A stretch of DNA of 64,000 nucleotides from Allomuricauda sp. (GCA_030148335.1 JASBTQ010000008.1:40764-104763), one strand, 5' to 3'. Shown: positions 44,048 to 54,151, counted from the first letter of the stretch. The notes: generated by a model not told the origin, from the letters alone. Program-made: numbers and translations.

Positions 44048-44935
44048 ATGACTGAAACAAAGAATAACAACGGATTGAAGGTAATAGCAGGATTGTTGGG
44101 TGTGGTTCTTTTGGGAACCATCATCTATACCGTAAGTCTTTACCAGGATAAAAAGAAAACTACAGACGCTCTTACCCAAGAGAAGGAATTGGTGGTAGCC
44201 GACTTGACCAACTTAAAGTCTGAGTATGACAAGGCCATTTTGGAGAGCAATGCCACCAACGAGGAATTGGTCGCTGCACGTGACAACATTGCAAAGTACA
44301 TTGATTCTGTACAAGGAATGAAAGCTGATATTGCTTCTTTGTCCCGTTACAGAAGGCAAGTGGATGTGTTAAAAGCTGAAAGGGAAAAACTGTTGAAGCA
44401 AGTGGATTCCTTGACACAGTCCAACAGCTTGTTGGCCATGCAACGTGACAGCACATTTACCGAATTGGAGAAACAGACAGTATTCAACGATTCCCTAGTG
44501 GTACAGAACACCCAATTGGCCGATGCCGTGGAAAGAGGTTCTGCTCTTAGCCTCTCCAGTTTTACTGTGGATGCAGTTAGGGAAAGAAACAGTGGAAAAA
44601 TGGTGTCCACTTCCAGGGCCAGGGCTACTGACAAGTTCAAAGTATGCTTTACTGTTGCCGATAACGTAATCGCCGAGGCTGGTGACAGAGAATTCTATAT
44701 TGAGGTTCTTGATCCACAAGGCAACGTTTTGGGAGATAGCTACACCAAATCCACTGAGGAAGGTGCCAATATCACCTACAGCAAAGGAACCAATTTCTAC
44801 TATGAGAACAGCACCTTGGATGTTTGTGATTACATCAATAAGCCAGGTGATGAGTTCCCTAAAGGAAATTACATGGTAAATGTATATGACAACAAATTGA
44901 AGTTGTTGGGTACTTCCAAGTTCGAGTTGAAATAA
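44048..44935 (+). CDS. Membrane-anchored coiled-coil protein
   Basis: 295 residues. A short cytoplasmic start, one membrane helix (LKVIAGLLGVVLLGTIIYTV, about 11-30) and a long periplasmic coiled coil (about 35-170, heptads EKELVVADLTNLKSEY, LKAEREKLLKQVDSLTQ) lead to a C-terminal beta domain (about 178-295, FKVCFTVADNVIAEAG, FYIEVLDPQGNVLG). The domain is found in flavobacterial proteins of unknown role and could bridge cytoplasmic membrane and envelope. A terminator follows. Confidence 0.72.
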   Translation: MTETKNNNGLKVIAGLLGVVLLGTIIYTVSLYQDKKKTTDALTQEKELVVADLTNLKSEYDKAILESNATNEELVAARDNIAKYIDSVQGMKADIASLSRYRRQVDVLKAEREKLLKQVDSLTQSNSLLAMQRDSTFTELEKQTVFNDSLVVQNTQLADAVERGSALSLSSFTVDAVRERNSGKMVSTSRARATDKFKVCFTVADNVIAEAGDREFYIEVLDPQGNVLGDSYTKSTEEGANITYSKGTNFYYENSTLDVCDYINKPGDEFPKGNYMVNVYDNKLKLLGTSKFELK

Positions 44936-44957
44936 TTACACACTATCCATAAATGCC

Positions 44958-44993
44958 AAAAAGCCCGTCCTCAATTGGACGGGCTTTTTTTTT
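44958..44993. terminator. Bidirectional rho-independent terminator
   Basis: Arms aaaaagcccgtcc / ggacgggcttttt with loop tcaatt, A run on the left and T run on the right, between the coiled-coil gene and convergent fumC. Confidence 0.92.
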
Positions 44994-45010
44994 GGTAAAA
45001 GTCTTTAAAA

Positions 45011-46408
45011 CTATTTCAGGCTCCCCACCATATCCTCAGGACGTACCCATTCGTCATACTCTTCCGGGGTCACGTAGCCCAAATTGACGGCCTCTTCACG
45101 CAAAGTGGTGCCATTCTTATGGGCCGTGTTGGCAATCTCAGCCGCTTTGTAGTACCCAATTTTGGTATTCAAGGCTGTTACCAACATCAACGAATTGTTC
45201 AATAACGTTTTGATCACTTCATGGTTAGGCTCTATGCCCACAGCACAATTCTCATCAAAACTGACGCAGGCATCTCCCAACAATTCTGCAGATTGTAGGA
45301 TGTTGGCCGCCATCATGGGTTTGAACACATTCAACTCATAATGTCCCTGCGTACCACCCACGGCAATGGCCACATCATTGCCCAACACCTGTGCGCACAC
45401 CATGGTCAAGGCCTCGCATTGGGTGGGATTCACTTTTCCGGGCATGATGGAGCTGCCTGGTTCATTGGCTGGGATAATGATTTCACCAATTCCAGATCTA
45501 GGGCCGGAAGCCATCATCCGTATATCGTTCGCAATTTTGTTCAGGGAAACTGCCAATTGTTTCAAAGCACCGTGGCTCTCCACAATGGCATCGTGGGCAG
45601 CAAGGGCCTCAAATTTATTTTCAGCAGTGACAAAGGGAAGTCCAGTAAACTCGGCAATATATTTGGCCACTAGCACATCATATCCTTCGGGGGTGTTGAG
45701 GCCTGTTCCTACGGCCGTTCCGCCAAGGGCGAGCTCTGCCAAATGTGGCAAGGTGTTCTTTAGGGCCTTGATCCCATGTTCCAACTGGGAAACATAGCCC
45801 GAAAATTCCTGTCCCAAGGTCAGGGGAGTGGCGTCCATAAGGTGGGTACGCCCTATCTTGACCACATTTTTGAACTCCTTGGATTTTTTTTCCAAAGTAT
45901 TCTTGAGTTGTTCCACACCGGGAATGGTCACTTCCACAATCTTTTTATAGGCCGCAATGTGCATGCCGGTGGGAAAGGTGTCGTTGGAGGATTGACTTTT
46001 GTTGACGTCATCGTTGGGTTGGATCGTTTTCTCGCCCTCTCCGATTTTTTTGCCAGCAATTTCGTGGGCCCTGTTAGCGATGACCTCGTTCACGTTCATA
46101 TTGCTCTGCGTGCCAGAACCTGTTTGCCAGATGACCAAGGGAAATTGGTCGTCGTGCTTCCCCTCAAGGATTTCATCGCACACTTGGGCAATGAGGTCCC
46201 TTTTTTCAACGCCCAGTACGCCCAGTTCATGGTTGGCGTAGGCAGCCGCTTTTTTCAGATAGGCAAAACCATACACAATATCCAAGGGCATGGATGCCGA
46301 TGGTCCGATTTTAAAATTGTTGCGGGAACGCTCGGTCTGGGCCCCCCAATATTTGTCCGCGGGCACTTTCACCTCGCCCATGGTATCCTTTTCAATCCTA
46401 AAACTCAT
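45011..46408 (-). CDS. fumC: Class II fumarate hydratase
   Basis: 465 residues from the ATG at 46408 ([20 protein letters not shown]); a GTG seven codons upstream is unlikely. It carries the superfamily signature [15 protein letters not shown] and the substrate-binding stretches [13 protein letters not shown] and [16 protein letters not shown]. It interconverts fumarate and malate in the TCA cycle. It is monocistronic with a terminator shared with the facing gene. Confidence 0.97.
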   Translation of the reverse strand: MSFRIEKDTMGEVKVPADKYWGAQTERSRNNFKIGPSASMPLDIVYGFAYLKKAAAYANHELGVLGVEKRDLIAQVCDEILEGKHDDQFPLVIWQTGSGTQSNMNVNEVIANRAHEIAGKKIGEGEKTIQPNDDVNKSQSSNDTFPTGMHIAAYKKIVEVTIPGVEQLKNTLEKKSKEFKNVVKIGRTHLMDATPLTLGQEFSGYVSQLEHGIKALKNTLPHLAELALGGTAVGTGLNTPEGYDVLVAKYIAEFTGLPFVTAENKFEALAAHDAIVESHGALKQLAVSLNKIANDIRMMASGPRSGIGEIIIPANEPGSSIMPGKVNPTQCEALTMVCAQVLGNDVAIAVGGTQGHYELNVFKPMMAANILQSAELLGDACVSFDENCAVGIEPNHEVIKTLLNNSLMLVTALNTKIGYYKAAEIANTAHKNGTTLREEAVNLGYVTPEEYDEWVRPEDMVGSLK

Positions 46409-46496
46409 TTTTTCAAAATTTATACCCACAAAGGTAGTGGATAGGGCTTTTATTTGGTAGGGGATTAAGGCAAATGCACTTTTTTTTCATTTGTGA

Positions 46497-46529
46497 TTTG
46501 CTTTTTTTGGGAAGAAGAAGGTATCTTTG
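46497..46529 (+). promoter_or_regulatory. Bacteroidota-type promoter
   Basis: TTTG (46497-46500), 21-base spacer and TATCTTTG (46522-46529), 20 bases upstream of ATG 46550. Confidence 0.7.
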
Positions 46530-46549
46530 TTGTACTTAAAGGAAGAAAA

Positions 46550-46723
46550 ATGTTTGAATTTGACCAGTATCTAGGTTTTTTAGCTTTTTTGACAATTTTG
46601 ACCATTGGTTTTTGGTTGATGATTTTCTTGTTGACCTTTGTAGTCCCTTACTGGTTGATCGGCAACCTACGGGAAATGTATAAAGAACGAAAAGAGGCCA
46701 AACGGGCCCAATTGAATAAATAA
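46550..46723 (+). CDS. Small membrane protein
   Basis: 57 residues from ATG 46550. One long hydrophobic stretch (about 8-38, LAFLTILTIGFWLMIFLLTF then VVPYW) and a very basic, charged cytoplasmic tail (LREMYKERKEAKRAQLNK). It is bracketed by a consensus promoter and a terminator, so it forms a complete single-gene unit. No family recognised; its size and tail suggest a regulator or assembly factor of a membrane complex. Confidence 0.72.
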   Translation: MFEFDQYLGFLAFLTILTIGFWLMIFLLTFVVPYWLIGNLREMYKERKEAKRAQLNK

Positions 46724-46727
46724 AAAA

Positions 46728-46753
46728 AGAAGCCAATTTGGCTTCTTTTTTTT
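46728..46753. terminator. Bidirectional rho-independent terminator
   Basis: agaagccaa / ttggcttct with minimal loop, flanked by A7 on the left and T9 on the right, between the convergent small membrane protein and the outer-membrane gene. Confidence 0.88.
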
Positions 46754-46777
46754 GTCTTGGATGGTTGGTCTTTCTCT

Positions 46778-49261
46778 TTAAAACTGTCCTTCGCCTTCCT
46801 CAAAATCCCCTTGTCTCTCTTGATTCTGACGGTTACGTTCCTTGGCTTGGTTAAACCTATAGATTAAGGAAAGGTTGATCTGTCTTTGCCTCCATTGGAA
46901 CTCACTGTCCGAAGTGAAGGTGGGTGTTTGTGTGAAGGAGCGGCGTTTTCTGGAGTTGAAGACATCGCTCACATTCAATGAAAGGGTGGCCTTGTCCTTA
47001 AAGAGGTCCTTGCTCATGGCGAGGTTCAAGGAGAACATGGCCTTGTCCTTGGTCTGCGCATTCTGCCGCGGCCCCATGTAGAACGAATTGGCCTGTAAGT
47101 CTATCTTGGCAGGAAGGGTAAACTTGGAACTCAACCTAGCGAACCAACTGGAATTCTCCGTACCATAATCCACCCCGTTGAAAAATCCATCGGTCTTGAA
47201 CGTAAAAAAGTTAAAGCTACTGTTCAATCGCAACCATTTTACTGGACTATAGATCATCCCTGCTTCGGCCCCAATACGTTCATTGGTGGAAAGGTTGATG
47301 GGTATGGATCGGATGATCTGGATACCATCGGAAGTCACTTCGCCCGTTTCTTCCTGAATGCGCTCGAAGGAATTGGTCTCTCTTTGGTAATAAACCGATG
47401 AAGTGAAGGTAAGCTCTTTCCATCGTTTCAAGTATCCAATATCAAACGCATTGGCGTAAGCGGGGTCCAAATCAGGGTTCCCTTGAAAAACATTGGTCCT
47501 ACTGGATCGGGAAGGGAAGGGGTTGATGAACCAGCCTCTGGGTCTGTTGATCCTTCGGTTGTAACCAACAGAAACATTGGCGGTTTCTGAAATTTCATAA
47601 ATAAGGTTGACAGTAGGGAACAGTCCAAGATAATTCTTGTCAAAATTCAAATCCACATCCTCGCCCAAAATCTCTTGTAATGCCTCACTGTCAATTTCAG
47701 AATCCACGCTACCCTTCATCTGGGTATTTTCCAAACGGAGACCCAAGAGCATGGAAAACTTACCATATTTGTTTCCATACTGGGTATAGAGGGCATTCAC
47801 GTTCTCATGATAGGTGAATACGTTGGTAAGATCTACATTGGTTTCAAAATTTCCTGTTCCCTGGTTCAGGGTGTCCAGTTGGTAATCGTTGATCTCTTTT
47901 TCAAAAGTACCTCGGTATCCGGCCTCAAATTGGGCTTCGCCCATGGGCAGCACATAATCGATCTGGGCCAGGATGTCGTCTTGGGTCTGGATCTCATTGA
48001 TATTCTCCAATGCCAACAAATTTTGGTTGGGCACCACATTGTTTTCCTGTATTTCGGTGAACACGGCTTCATCATCATAGGAATATTGGAAATCCGCGGT
48101 CAGTTTATGCCCATCATCATTGAAATTATTGGTATAGTTCAAGGAGACTTGGTAACTGTTATCATTTTCGCTTTGATCCTCACTCCTGAATGTACGGCTG
48201 TTTAGGCTTCCGTCAGCAAAACGTTGGTTGTCGTTTTCGGTCAGGTCGTTTTCGTCCGACCATCGATAGAAAAAACTACCGGTAACCGATGATTTTTCCG
48301 TGAGGAAGTATTCCATGCCAATGTTTACGTTGAAACCTTCATTCTTTCTGGTAATGTCCCTGTCCTCAAAGATTCTGTCAAATTCGCTGGCATCACTGAG
48401 GTAGGTATTGTCAAAACGGCCGCCTCCAGGGGATTCACCACGGAAATATCCCAAGGTGTTGAAAATATTGAATTTGTCCGTTCTCAGGTTGAAGTTGGTC
48501 GTGGTCCTGGCATTGAAGGGCACTCCCACAGTGGCATTCACAGAACCGTTGATGCCCAAGGTCTTTTCTTTTTTAAGGACGATATTCAGGATACCTGCCG
48601 TTCCTTCCGCATCATATCGGGCAGAGGGACTGGTGATCACCTCTACTTTTTCAATGGCATCCGCGGGCAATTGCTGCAGCACATCGGTAGAACCAAACCC
48701 AGCAAGGGCAGAGGGTTTTCCGTTGATTAAGATTCGAACGTTGTCGTTCCCTCGAAGACTGATGCCCCCTTCCACATCCACGGATACGGATGGGATGTTG
48801 TTCAGGGCATCACTGACATTGCCGCCACTGGTAGTGATATCCTTTCCAATGTTATATATTTTTTTGTCCAATCGGACCTCCACCGTGGTCTTTTCCCCGA
48901 CAACTTCCACTTCTTGTAGTTGTGCCACGTCGGGTGACAATCTTATGGAGCCAAGATCTATGGATGAGTTATAGGTCTGTCCATCACGGGCATAGGTCTT
49001 ATAGGAAATGTATTCCACACGGATATTGTAGGTGCCAGGGGCCGTTTCAATCTCAAATAAACCACTGGGATCGGTGATTCCGCCAGTGACTTGGCTTGGG
49101 TCGTCTGCTTTTTGTAGAACAAATGTGGCGTACTCCAAAGGTTGTCCGCTATCGGAATCCAATATTTTTCCAGTAATTTTTATGGATTTCTGGTTTTGCT
49201 GCGCTTGTCCGTTAAATGGTAGAAAGACCAACAGCAACAACGGGATAATAATCCTGTGCAT
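46778..49261 (-). CDS. Outer-membrane beta-barrel protein of the TonB-dependent receptor type
   Basis: 827 residues. Signal peptide (IIPLLLLVFLPFNGQAQ), CarboxypepD_reg-like domain (about 25-115, KITGKILDSDSGQPLEYATF), then a plug (about 120-240, DKKIYNIGKDITTSGGN, SLRGNDNVRILINGKPSAL, VEVITSPSARYDAEGTAGI). A 22-strand-type barrel with many Asn/Tyr strands follows. There is no C-terminal aromatic residue, and the tail is Gln/Glu rich (QNQERQGDFEEGEGQF). The family (outer membrane beta-barrel family protein) takes up unknown ligands. No SusD partner is present. A terminator is shared with the facing small gene. Confidence 0.9.
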   Translation of the reverse strand: MHRIIIPLLLLVFLPFNGQAQQNQKSIKITGKILDSDSGQPLEYATFVLQKADDPSQVTGGITDPSGLFEIETAPGTYNIRVEYISYKTYARDGQTYNSSIDLGSIRLSPDVAQLQEVEVVGEKTTVEVRLDKKIYNIGKDITTSGGNVSDALNNIPSVSVDVEGGISLRGNDNVRILINGKPSALAGFGSTDVLQQLPADAIEKVEVITSPSARYDAEGTAGILNIVLKKEKTLGINGSVNATVGVPFNARTTTNFNLRTDKFNIFNTLGYFRGESPGGGRFDNTYLSDASEFDRIFEDRDITRKNEGFNVNIGMEYFLTEKSSVTGSFFYRWSDENDLTENDNQRFADGSLNSRTFRSEDQSENDNSYQVSLNYTNNFNDDGHKLTADFQYSYDDEAVFTEIQENNVVPNQNLLALENINEIQTQDDILAQIDYVLPMGEAQFEAGYRGTFEKEINDYQLDTLNQGTGNFETNVDLTNVFTYHENVNALYTQYGNKYGKFSMLLGLRLENTQMKGSVDSEIDSEALQEILGEDVDLNFDKNYLGLFPTVNLIYEISETANVSVGYNRRINRPRGWFINPFPSRSSRTNVFQGNPDLDPAYANAFDIGYLKRWKELTFTSSVYYQRETNSFERIQEETGEVTSDGIQIIRSIPINLSTNERIGAEAGMIYSPVKWLRLNSSFNFFTFKTDGFFNGVDYGTENSSWFARLSSKFTLPAKIDLQANSFYMGPRQNAQTKDKAMFSLNLAMSKDLFKDKATLSLNVSDVFNSRKRRSFTQTPTFTSDSEFQWRQRQINLSLIYRFNQAKERNRQNQERQGDFEEGEGQF

Positions 49262-49361
49262 AGTTTGATTTTAGGTGGCAAAATTGGGTGGAAAAAAAGA
49301 GGTGAAGAAATTATTGTCTCCCAACAACGGATTTGGGCCTGTGAATGACCTTAAAGATTTG

Positions 49362-49841
49362 TTAATCCTTTTTCTTTTTCTTCTTCTTGGCCTTTTTGGC
49401 GTTGAACCTGTTTTCCTGAAGTTCCAGGAATGCATTGTATTTATCTTCGGGCAATCCGGCCTTTAATTCTTCGTTCTGCCGCTTTTGAATTTTCTCAACT
49501 TCCTCTTTCATTTTCAACGGCTCCAATTCTAAGATCTGTAGTTCTATCCGTTGCTGGACGGATTGCACCAATGAAGTCCTGACCACGGCCTGCTCAAAGG
49601 GATCCAGTTCCAGGGCTTCGGTTATGGAAGGCATCTGCTCGTCCACAATTTCTTCAGCTGTGGGAGGGGTCTCTTCTTTTTTGGATTCTGTTGGTCCTGC
49701 TTGTGGGACCATGTTCCGTTGTCTTCCATACCTACTGCCATAGCCATAGGGCGAACCATAACCGTATTGGGCCGCTACTTCGTTTATGGAAAGGATTCCC
49801 AATAAAAAGGCAAGAAAAAGTATGGTCTGTGTTCGTTTCAT
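49362..49841 (-). CDS. Secreted protein with Gly/Tyr-rich start and Lys-rich tail
   Basis: 159 residues. Signal peptide MKRTQTILFLAFLLGILSIN; then a GYGSPYGYGSRYGRQ segment, a helical region (LDPFEQAVVRTSLVQSVQQR, LEPLKMKEEVEKIQKRQNEE) and a poly-Lys end. The helical part resembles periplasmic Spy/LTXXQ-like chaperone helices; this is a weak analogy. Function unknown. Confidence 0.65.
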   Translation of the reverse strand: MKRTQTILFLAFLLGILSINEVAAQYGYGSPYGYGSRYGRQRNMVPQAGPTESKKEETPPTAEEIVDEQMPSITEALELDPFEQAVVRTSLVQSVQQRIELQILELEPLKMKEEVEKIQKRQNEELKAGLPEDKYNAFLELQENRFNAKKAKKKKKKKD

Positions 49842-49910
49842 ATTCTTAAAGATATGATTTTGTTTGGACTTGCAAGATGATACAAGATTAATTTCAGTTG
49901 AAATTCAATA

Positions 49911-50252
49911 CTACAACAAATTTTTTATGTTCTCGGGCGGTCTTCCTATGACCGCTTTGTTTCCCTTCACCACGATGGGCCGTTCAATGAGCTTGGGATG
50001 TTCCACCATGGCCCGAATAATCTCATTATCCGACAGTTCTTTTCCCTTATAGTTTTCCTTCCAAATGGCTTCATTTTTCCGAACTAGGTCAATGGGGGCT
50101 ATGTTTAGATGGCCTATCAATGACTTGAGCTCTTCTTTAGTAGGAACATCATCCAGATATTTGACAATCTCAAAATCTTTTCCCGATTTTTCCAAAATTT
50201 CCAACCCTTCCCGCGATTTTGCACATCTGGGGTTGTGGTATATTTTCAACAT
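49911..50252 (-). CDS. arsC: ArsC-family (Spx/ArsC) reductase
   Basis: 113 residues. Thioredoxin-like fold with catalytic Cys10 in YHNPRCAKSR (single Cys, glutaredoxin-dependent type), then PTKEELKSL, DLVRKNEAIWKENY and RPIVVKGNKAVIGRPPE. It reduces arsenate to arsenite, or acts on another small substrate as many single ArsC paralogues do; no ars operon is present. It starts one base beyond the prfB stop, so both are on one transcript. Confidence 0.88.
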   Translation of the reverse strand: MLKIYHNPRCAKSREGLEILEKSGKDFEIVKYLDDVPTKEELKSLIGHLNIAPIDLVRKNEAIWKENYKGKELSDNEIIRAMVEHPKLIERPIVVKGNKAVIGRPPENIKNLL

Positions 50253-50253
50253 T

Positions 50254-51349
50254 TTATTCTTCTTTTTGGCCCATCATCATCAGATAGGCCTTTAAAAATG
50301 GATTGATTTCACCGTCCATCACCGCATCCACGTTTCCGGTTTCCTCACCGGTCCGAACGTCTTTCACCAATTTATAGGGGTGCATCACGTAGTTTCGGAT
50401 CTGCGAACCCCACTCGATCTTCATCTTTGAGGATTCGATTTCAGCCCGGGCCTCCTGTTTTTTCCGCAGTTCTATCTCGTACAACTGGGATTTGAGCATT
50501 TTCAGGGCAGTTGCCCTGTTATCGTGCTGGGAACGGGAATCGGAACAGGAAATCTGTATGCCCGTAGGTTTGTGGAACAATTGCACCTTGGTTTCCACCT
50601 TGTTCACGTTCTGTCCACCTGCGCCACTGGAGCGCGCCGTGGTTATCTCGATATCCGAAGGGTTGATCTCAATTTCAATGGTGTCGTCCACCAGCGGATA
50701 AACATACACAGAGGCAAACGAGGTGTGCCGTTTGGCATTGCTGTCAAAAGGGGAGATGCGCACCAACCGGTGCACGCCATTTTCACCCTTGAGCCATCCA
50801 AAGGCATATTCCCCATCAATCTCCAGGGTCACGGTCTTTATGCCCGCCACATCTCCTTCTTGGTAGTTGAGTTCCTTTACGGTGTAGCCACTTTTCTCGG
50901 CCCACATGATGTACATCCGCATGAGCATGGATGCCCAGTCGCAACTTTCCGTACCTCCTGCGCCCGCCGTTATCTGTAGGACAGCAGTGAGTTCGTCACC
51001 TTCATCGGAGAGCATGTTCTTGAATTCCAGGTTCTCGATGGCCTCCTTTGATTTTTTGAACTGGTTGGTCACTTCTTCTTCTGAAACCTCCCCTGCCTGT
51101 TGGAATTCCACCAGAACTTCGAGGTCCCCGACCAAGGTTTTGGCCTCTTCATAGTCCTCCACCCATTTTTTCTTGAACTTGAGGGATTGCATCTGTTTTT
51201 GGGCTTCTTGTGGATTGTCCCAAAAACTGGGAGCGAGGGTCTTTTCTTCCTCGTTCTCTATTTCAATAAGTTTGGCATCGATGTCAAAGATACCTCCTTA
51301 ACGCACCAAGGCGCTCCATAAGATCTTTCTGTTGATCTGTAGTTACCAT
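50254..51349 (-). CDS. prfB: Peptide chain release factor 2 with programmed +1 frameshift
   Basis: 364 residues when read as complement(join(50254..51285,51287..51349)). The first 21 codons ([21 protein letters not shown]) end at an in-frame TGA at 51284-51286 preceded by CTT; slipping one base continues as [17 protein letters not shown]. The rest holds the GGQ motif ([20 protein letters not shown]), the SPF-type codon-recognition stretch ([18 protein letters not shown]) and the usual DPSYK-type end region. It terminates at UGA and UAA. The frameshift makes its own synthesis depend on RF2 scarcity. A naive ORF call would miss the first 52 residues. Confidence 0.95.
51283..51298 (-). promoter_or_regulatory. 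RF2 autoregulatory frameshift site
   Basis: On the minus strand: AGGAGG, TAT, CTT, TGA, C. The Shine-Dalgarno-like hexamer lies three bases before the slippery CTT and the UGA is followed by C, the same arrangement as in Escherichia coli prfB. Confidence 0.95.
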
Positions 51350-51413
51350 GTAATCTATTTTCGGCAAAAATAGCTTTCTTTCGGCACATAGCCTTAAAAA
51401 TAACCAAAGAGTC

Positions 51414-51690
51414 AGATTCAAGTATCAAGTATCAAGTATCAAGTGTCAAATACCAAATCCCAAATTCCAATAACCCAATGACCAACTTCCAAGATCAAGT
51501 ACAAGTTCAAGTATCAAGCTTCAGGTTCCAAGTCCCAATTACTGAATAAATTAGTATGCAGTATGCAGTTGGCAGGGAATAACCTAACAATAAATAACTC
51601 AATAACCGACTTCGGATATCAAGCACAAGTTCAAGTATCAAGTTCCAAGTTCCAATAACTTAATAACTAAATAACAGAGTAACTCAATGT
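51414..51690. repeat. Degenerate short-sequence repeat region
   Basis: The 383-base gap between divergent prfB and the metalloprotease gene is filled by copies of caagtatcaagt, caagttccaagt and aataactcaataac. Two longer near-copies start with gacttcgg/caacttcc plus acaagttcaagtatcaag (about 51482-51545 and 51607-51665). There is no open frame and no constant spacer, so it is not a CRISPR. It resembles the repeats at 18904 and 61738. Confidence 0.75.
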
Positions 51691-51732
51691 AAAATCATTT
51701 GCATATTTTTAAGGACAATTTTCAACCACATT

Positions 51733-54135
51733 ATGAAGAACACCATCAACCTAGTTGCGTCATTCCTTTTAGTGGGATCGGCCATGATTGCCCAAACTTT
51801 TGAAAAGACCAAGGATTTCCAAAAGTTCAGCGGTTATTTTAATTTCTTTTATGATGATGGATCGGACAAGATTTATCTACAGGTGGATGACCTGGACAAA
51901 GAATTTTTGTATGTCTATTCCTTGAGCAGCGGTATTGGAAGCAACGATATAGGTCTGGATAGAGGGCAATTGGGGAACGAGCAGGTCGTTTTCTTCAAAA
52001 AAGCAGGCAATAAATTGCTTTTGGTCCAACCCAACTTGACTTTCAGGGCCATTACCGATAATGAACTGGAAAGAAAATCCGTGGAACAGGCCTTTGCCAA
52101 ATCCATTTTGCACGGCTTTAAAATTGAAGAGGAGTCCAAAGGAAGCTATCTCATCGATTTCACCGATTTTCTGATGCGTGATGCCCATGGTGTCTCCGAG
52201 CGGTTGAAAAGAAGCAAGCAAGGATCTTATAGCTTGGATGCGAGCAAAAGTGCCTTGGCCTTTGACCGTACCAAGGCATTTCCCAAGAACGTGGAGTTTG
52301 ATGTCACCTTGACGTTCAAAGGTAACCCCGAAGGGGCATGGATCCGATCCGTGACCCCAGATCCTAGTTTGGTGACCGTGGCCCAGCACCATTCATTGAT
52401 CGAGCTTCCGGATGATAAATACAAAAAAAGGGCCTTTGATCCACGAAGCGGATCGTACCCTTTTTCATATTACGATTATGCCACACCCGTTCAGGAACCT
52501 ATCCTGAAACAATTTGTAAGACGACATCGGTTACAGAAGAAAAACCCATCCGCACCGGTCAGTGAAGCTGTGGAGCCCATTATCTATTATTTGGACAATG
52601 GAACCCCGGAACCCATCCGTTCCGCATTGTTGGAAGGTGGAAAATGGTGGAACCAGGCCTTTGAGGCCATAGGCTATAAAGATGCGTTCCAAGTAAGAAT
52701 ATTACCGGACGATGCAGATCCCATGGATGTACGCTACAATGTGATCCAATGGGTGCACCGTTCCACGAGGGGATGGAGCTATGGCGCCAGCGTGATTGAT
52801 CCCCGAACAGGGGAAATCATGAAAGGCCATGTGAGTTTGGGAAGTTTGCGGATCCGTCAGGACTTCATGATTGCCCAAGCGCTCATGAACAAGCCTTTTG
52901 CGGAGCGGGACGATAATTACCAGCCCATGTTGGAACTTGCTTTGGCCCGAATCCGTCAATTGTCCGCCCATGAAATTGGGCATACCCTTGGTTTTGCCCA
53001 TAACTTTGCTGCAAGTCCGACCAACAGGGCTTCGGTTATGGACTATCCACACCCGCAATTTGAATTGGACGGAAACACCATCAGTTTTGCCAATGCCTAT
53101 GATACTGGGATTGGGGAATGGGACAAAGTGATCGTAGCCTATTCTTATACTGATTTCCCTTCGGGAACCAACGAGCGGGATGCGCTGAACGGTATCTTGA
53201 AAAAGGCCCAAGACGACGGTCTGCGCTATATCTCGGACCAAGATGCCCGCGCAACAGGGGGTGCCCATTTGCTTGCCCATTTGTGGGACAATGGAAAGAG
53301 CCCCAGTCAAGAACTGGAGAGCATGTTGAAGATCAGGGAAAAGGCCATCGCCCAATTTTCCATTGACAATATTAGAAGTGGAGAGGCATATTCCACCTTG
53401 GAAGATGTTTTTGTGCCCATATATTTTTTCCATAGGTACCAGACAGAGGCCGTGTCGAAGGTGATAGGGGGTCTGGATTACAATTATGCGGTCAAAGGGG
53501 ATGTGCAGACCCCTGTTAAACCCGTGAACGAAGCCGTTCAGGAAAAAGCATTGGAATCCATCCTGAAAACATTGGACGCCAAAGTCATTGCCATTCCCAA
53601 AGACAAATTGGACCTTTTCCCGCCACGGGCCATTGGCTTCTCCCGATCTAGAGAATCCTTCAAGGGGAGGACCGGGGTGAGTTTTGATGCCCTTTCCGTG
53701 GCCGAAACAGCTGCTGATATGACCTTGGGATTATTGTTGCACCCAGAACGCGCTTCCCGATTGATCCAACAGAAAAGCTTGGACAAAAACCAATTGGGCC
53801 TTCAGGAAGTATTGGACGAGACCGTCAAGGGTACTTTCGATCTTTCTCACAGGGACGGTTATGAGGAAGAAGTGCAGAACACCATCAACTTCAGGGTACT
53901 GTACCATATCATGAACTTGGCCGCACATGACGCAGTGCATCCACAGGTGAACGCCATCGCCAATGAAACCTTGAAAAGTTTGAAGACCCAGTTGCTGGGC
54001 AATGGGAAGAGTGCCATTTCCGCAGAAATGGTGAAGCGCATAGACAATTTTATGGAAAAACCCTTAGAGTTCAAACTGATTCCGGTCCCAGATATTCCCG
54101 ATGGCTCACCCATTGGAATGGATTGTATGGACTAG
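51733..54135 (+). CDS. Secreted zinc-dependent metalloprotease (DUF5117/DUF4953 type)
   Basis: 800 residues. Signal peptide MKNTINLVASFLLVGSAMIAQ. The N-terminal half is a beta-rich DUF5117-like domain (FDPRSGSYPFSYYDYATP at about 235). The catalytic site SAHEIGHTLGFAHNFAAS (HExxH-x5-H, about residue 415) is followed by ASVMDYPHP, a metzincin-like Met-turn. A long helical C-terminal domain follows (DUF4953 type). It is a large peptidase common in Bacteroidota; substrate unknown. Confidence 0.9.
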   Translation: MKNTINLVASFLLVGSAMIAQTFEKTKDFQKFSGYFNFFYDDGSDKIYLQVDDLDKEFLYVYSLSSGIGSNDIGLDRGQLGNEQVVFFKKAGNKLLLVQPNLTFRAITDNELERKSVEQAFAKSILHGFKIEEESKGSYLIDFTDFLMRDAHGVSERLKRSKQGSYSLDASKSALAFDRTKAFPKNVEFDVTLTFKGNPEGAWIRSVTPDPSLVTVAQHHSLIELPDDKYKKRAFDPRSGSYPFSYYDYATPVQEPILKQFVRRHRLQKKNPSAPVSEAVEPIIYYLDNGTPEPIRSALLEGGKWWNQAFEAIGYKDAFQVRILPDDADPMDVRYNVIQWVHRSTRGWSYGASVIDPRTGEIMKGHVSLGSLRIRQDFMIAQALMNKPFAERDDNYQPMLELALARIRQLSAHEIGHTLGFAHNFAASPTNRASVMDYPHPQFELDGNTISFANAYDTGIGEWDKVIVAYSYTDFPSGTNERDALNGILKKAQDDGLRYISDQDARATGGAHLLAHLWDNGKSPSQELESMLKIREKAIAQFSIDNIRSGEAYSTLEDVFVPIYFFHRYQTEAVSKVIGGLDYNYAVKGDVQTPVKPVNEAVQEKALESILKTLDAKVIAIPKDKLDLFPPRAIGFSRSRESFKGRTGVSFDALSVAETAADMTLGLLLHPERASRLIQQKSLDKNQLGLQEVLDETVKGTFDLSHRDGYEEEVQNTINFRVLYHIMNLAAHDAVHPQVNAIANETLKSLKTQLLGNGKSAISAEMVKRIDNFMEKPLEFKLIPVPDIPDGSPIGMDCMD

Positions 54136-54151
54136 CACGACGACTTAGCAT

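Noticed and set aside
51283..51298. TATCTTTG on the minus strand as a promoter -7 element
   Set aside because: It lies inside prfB as part of the frameshift site (TAT CTT TGA C).
51414..51690. Possible CRISPR array
   Set aside because: Repeats are short, degenerate and overlapping, without constant length or unique spacers, and no cas genes are in the window.
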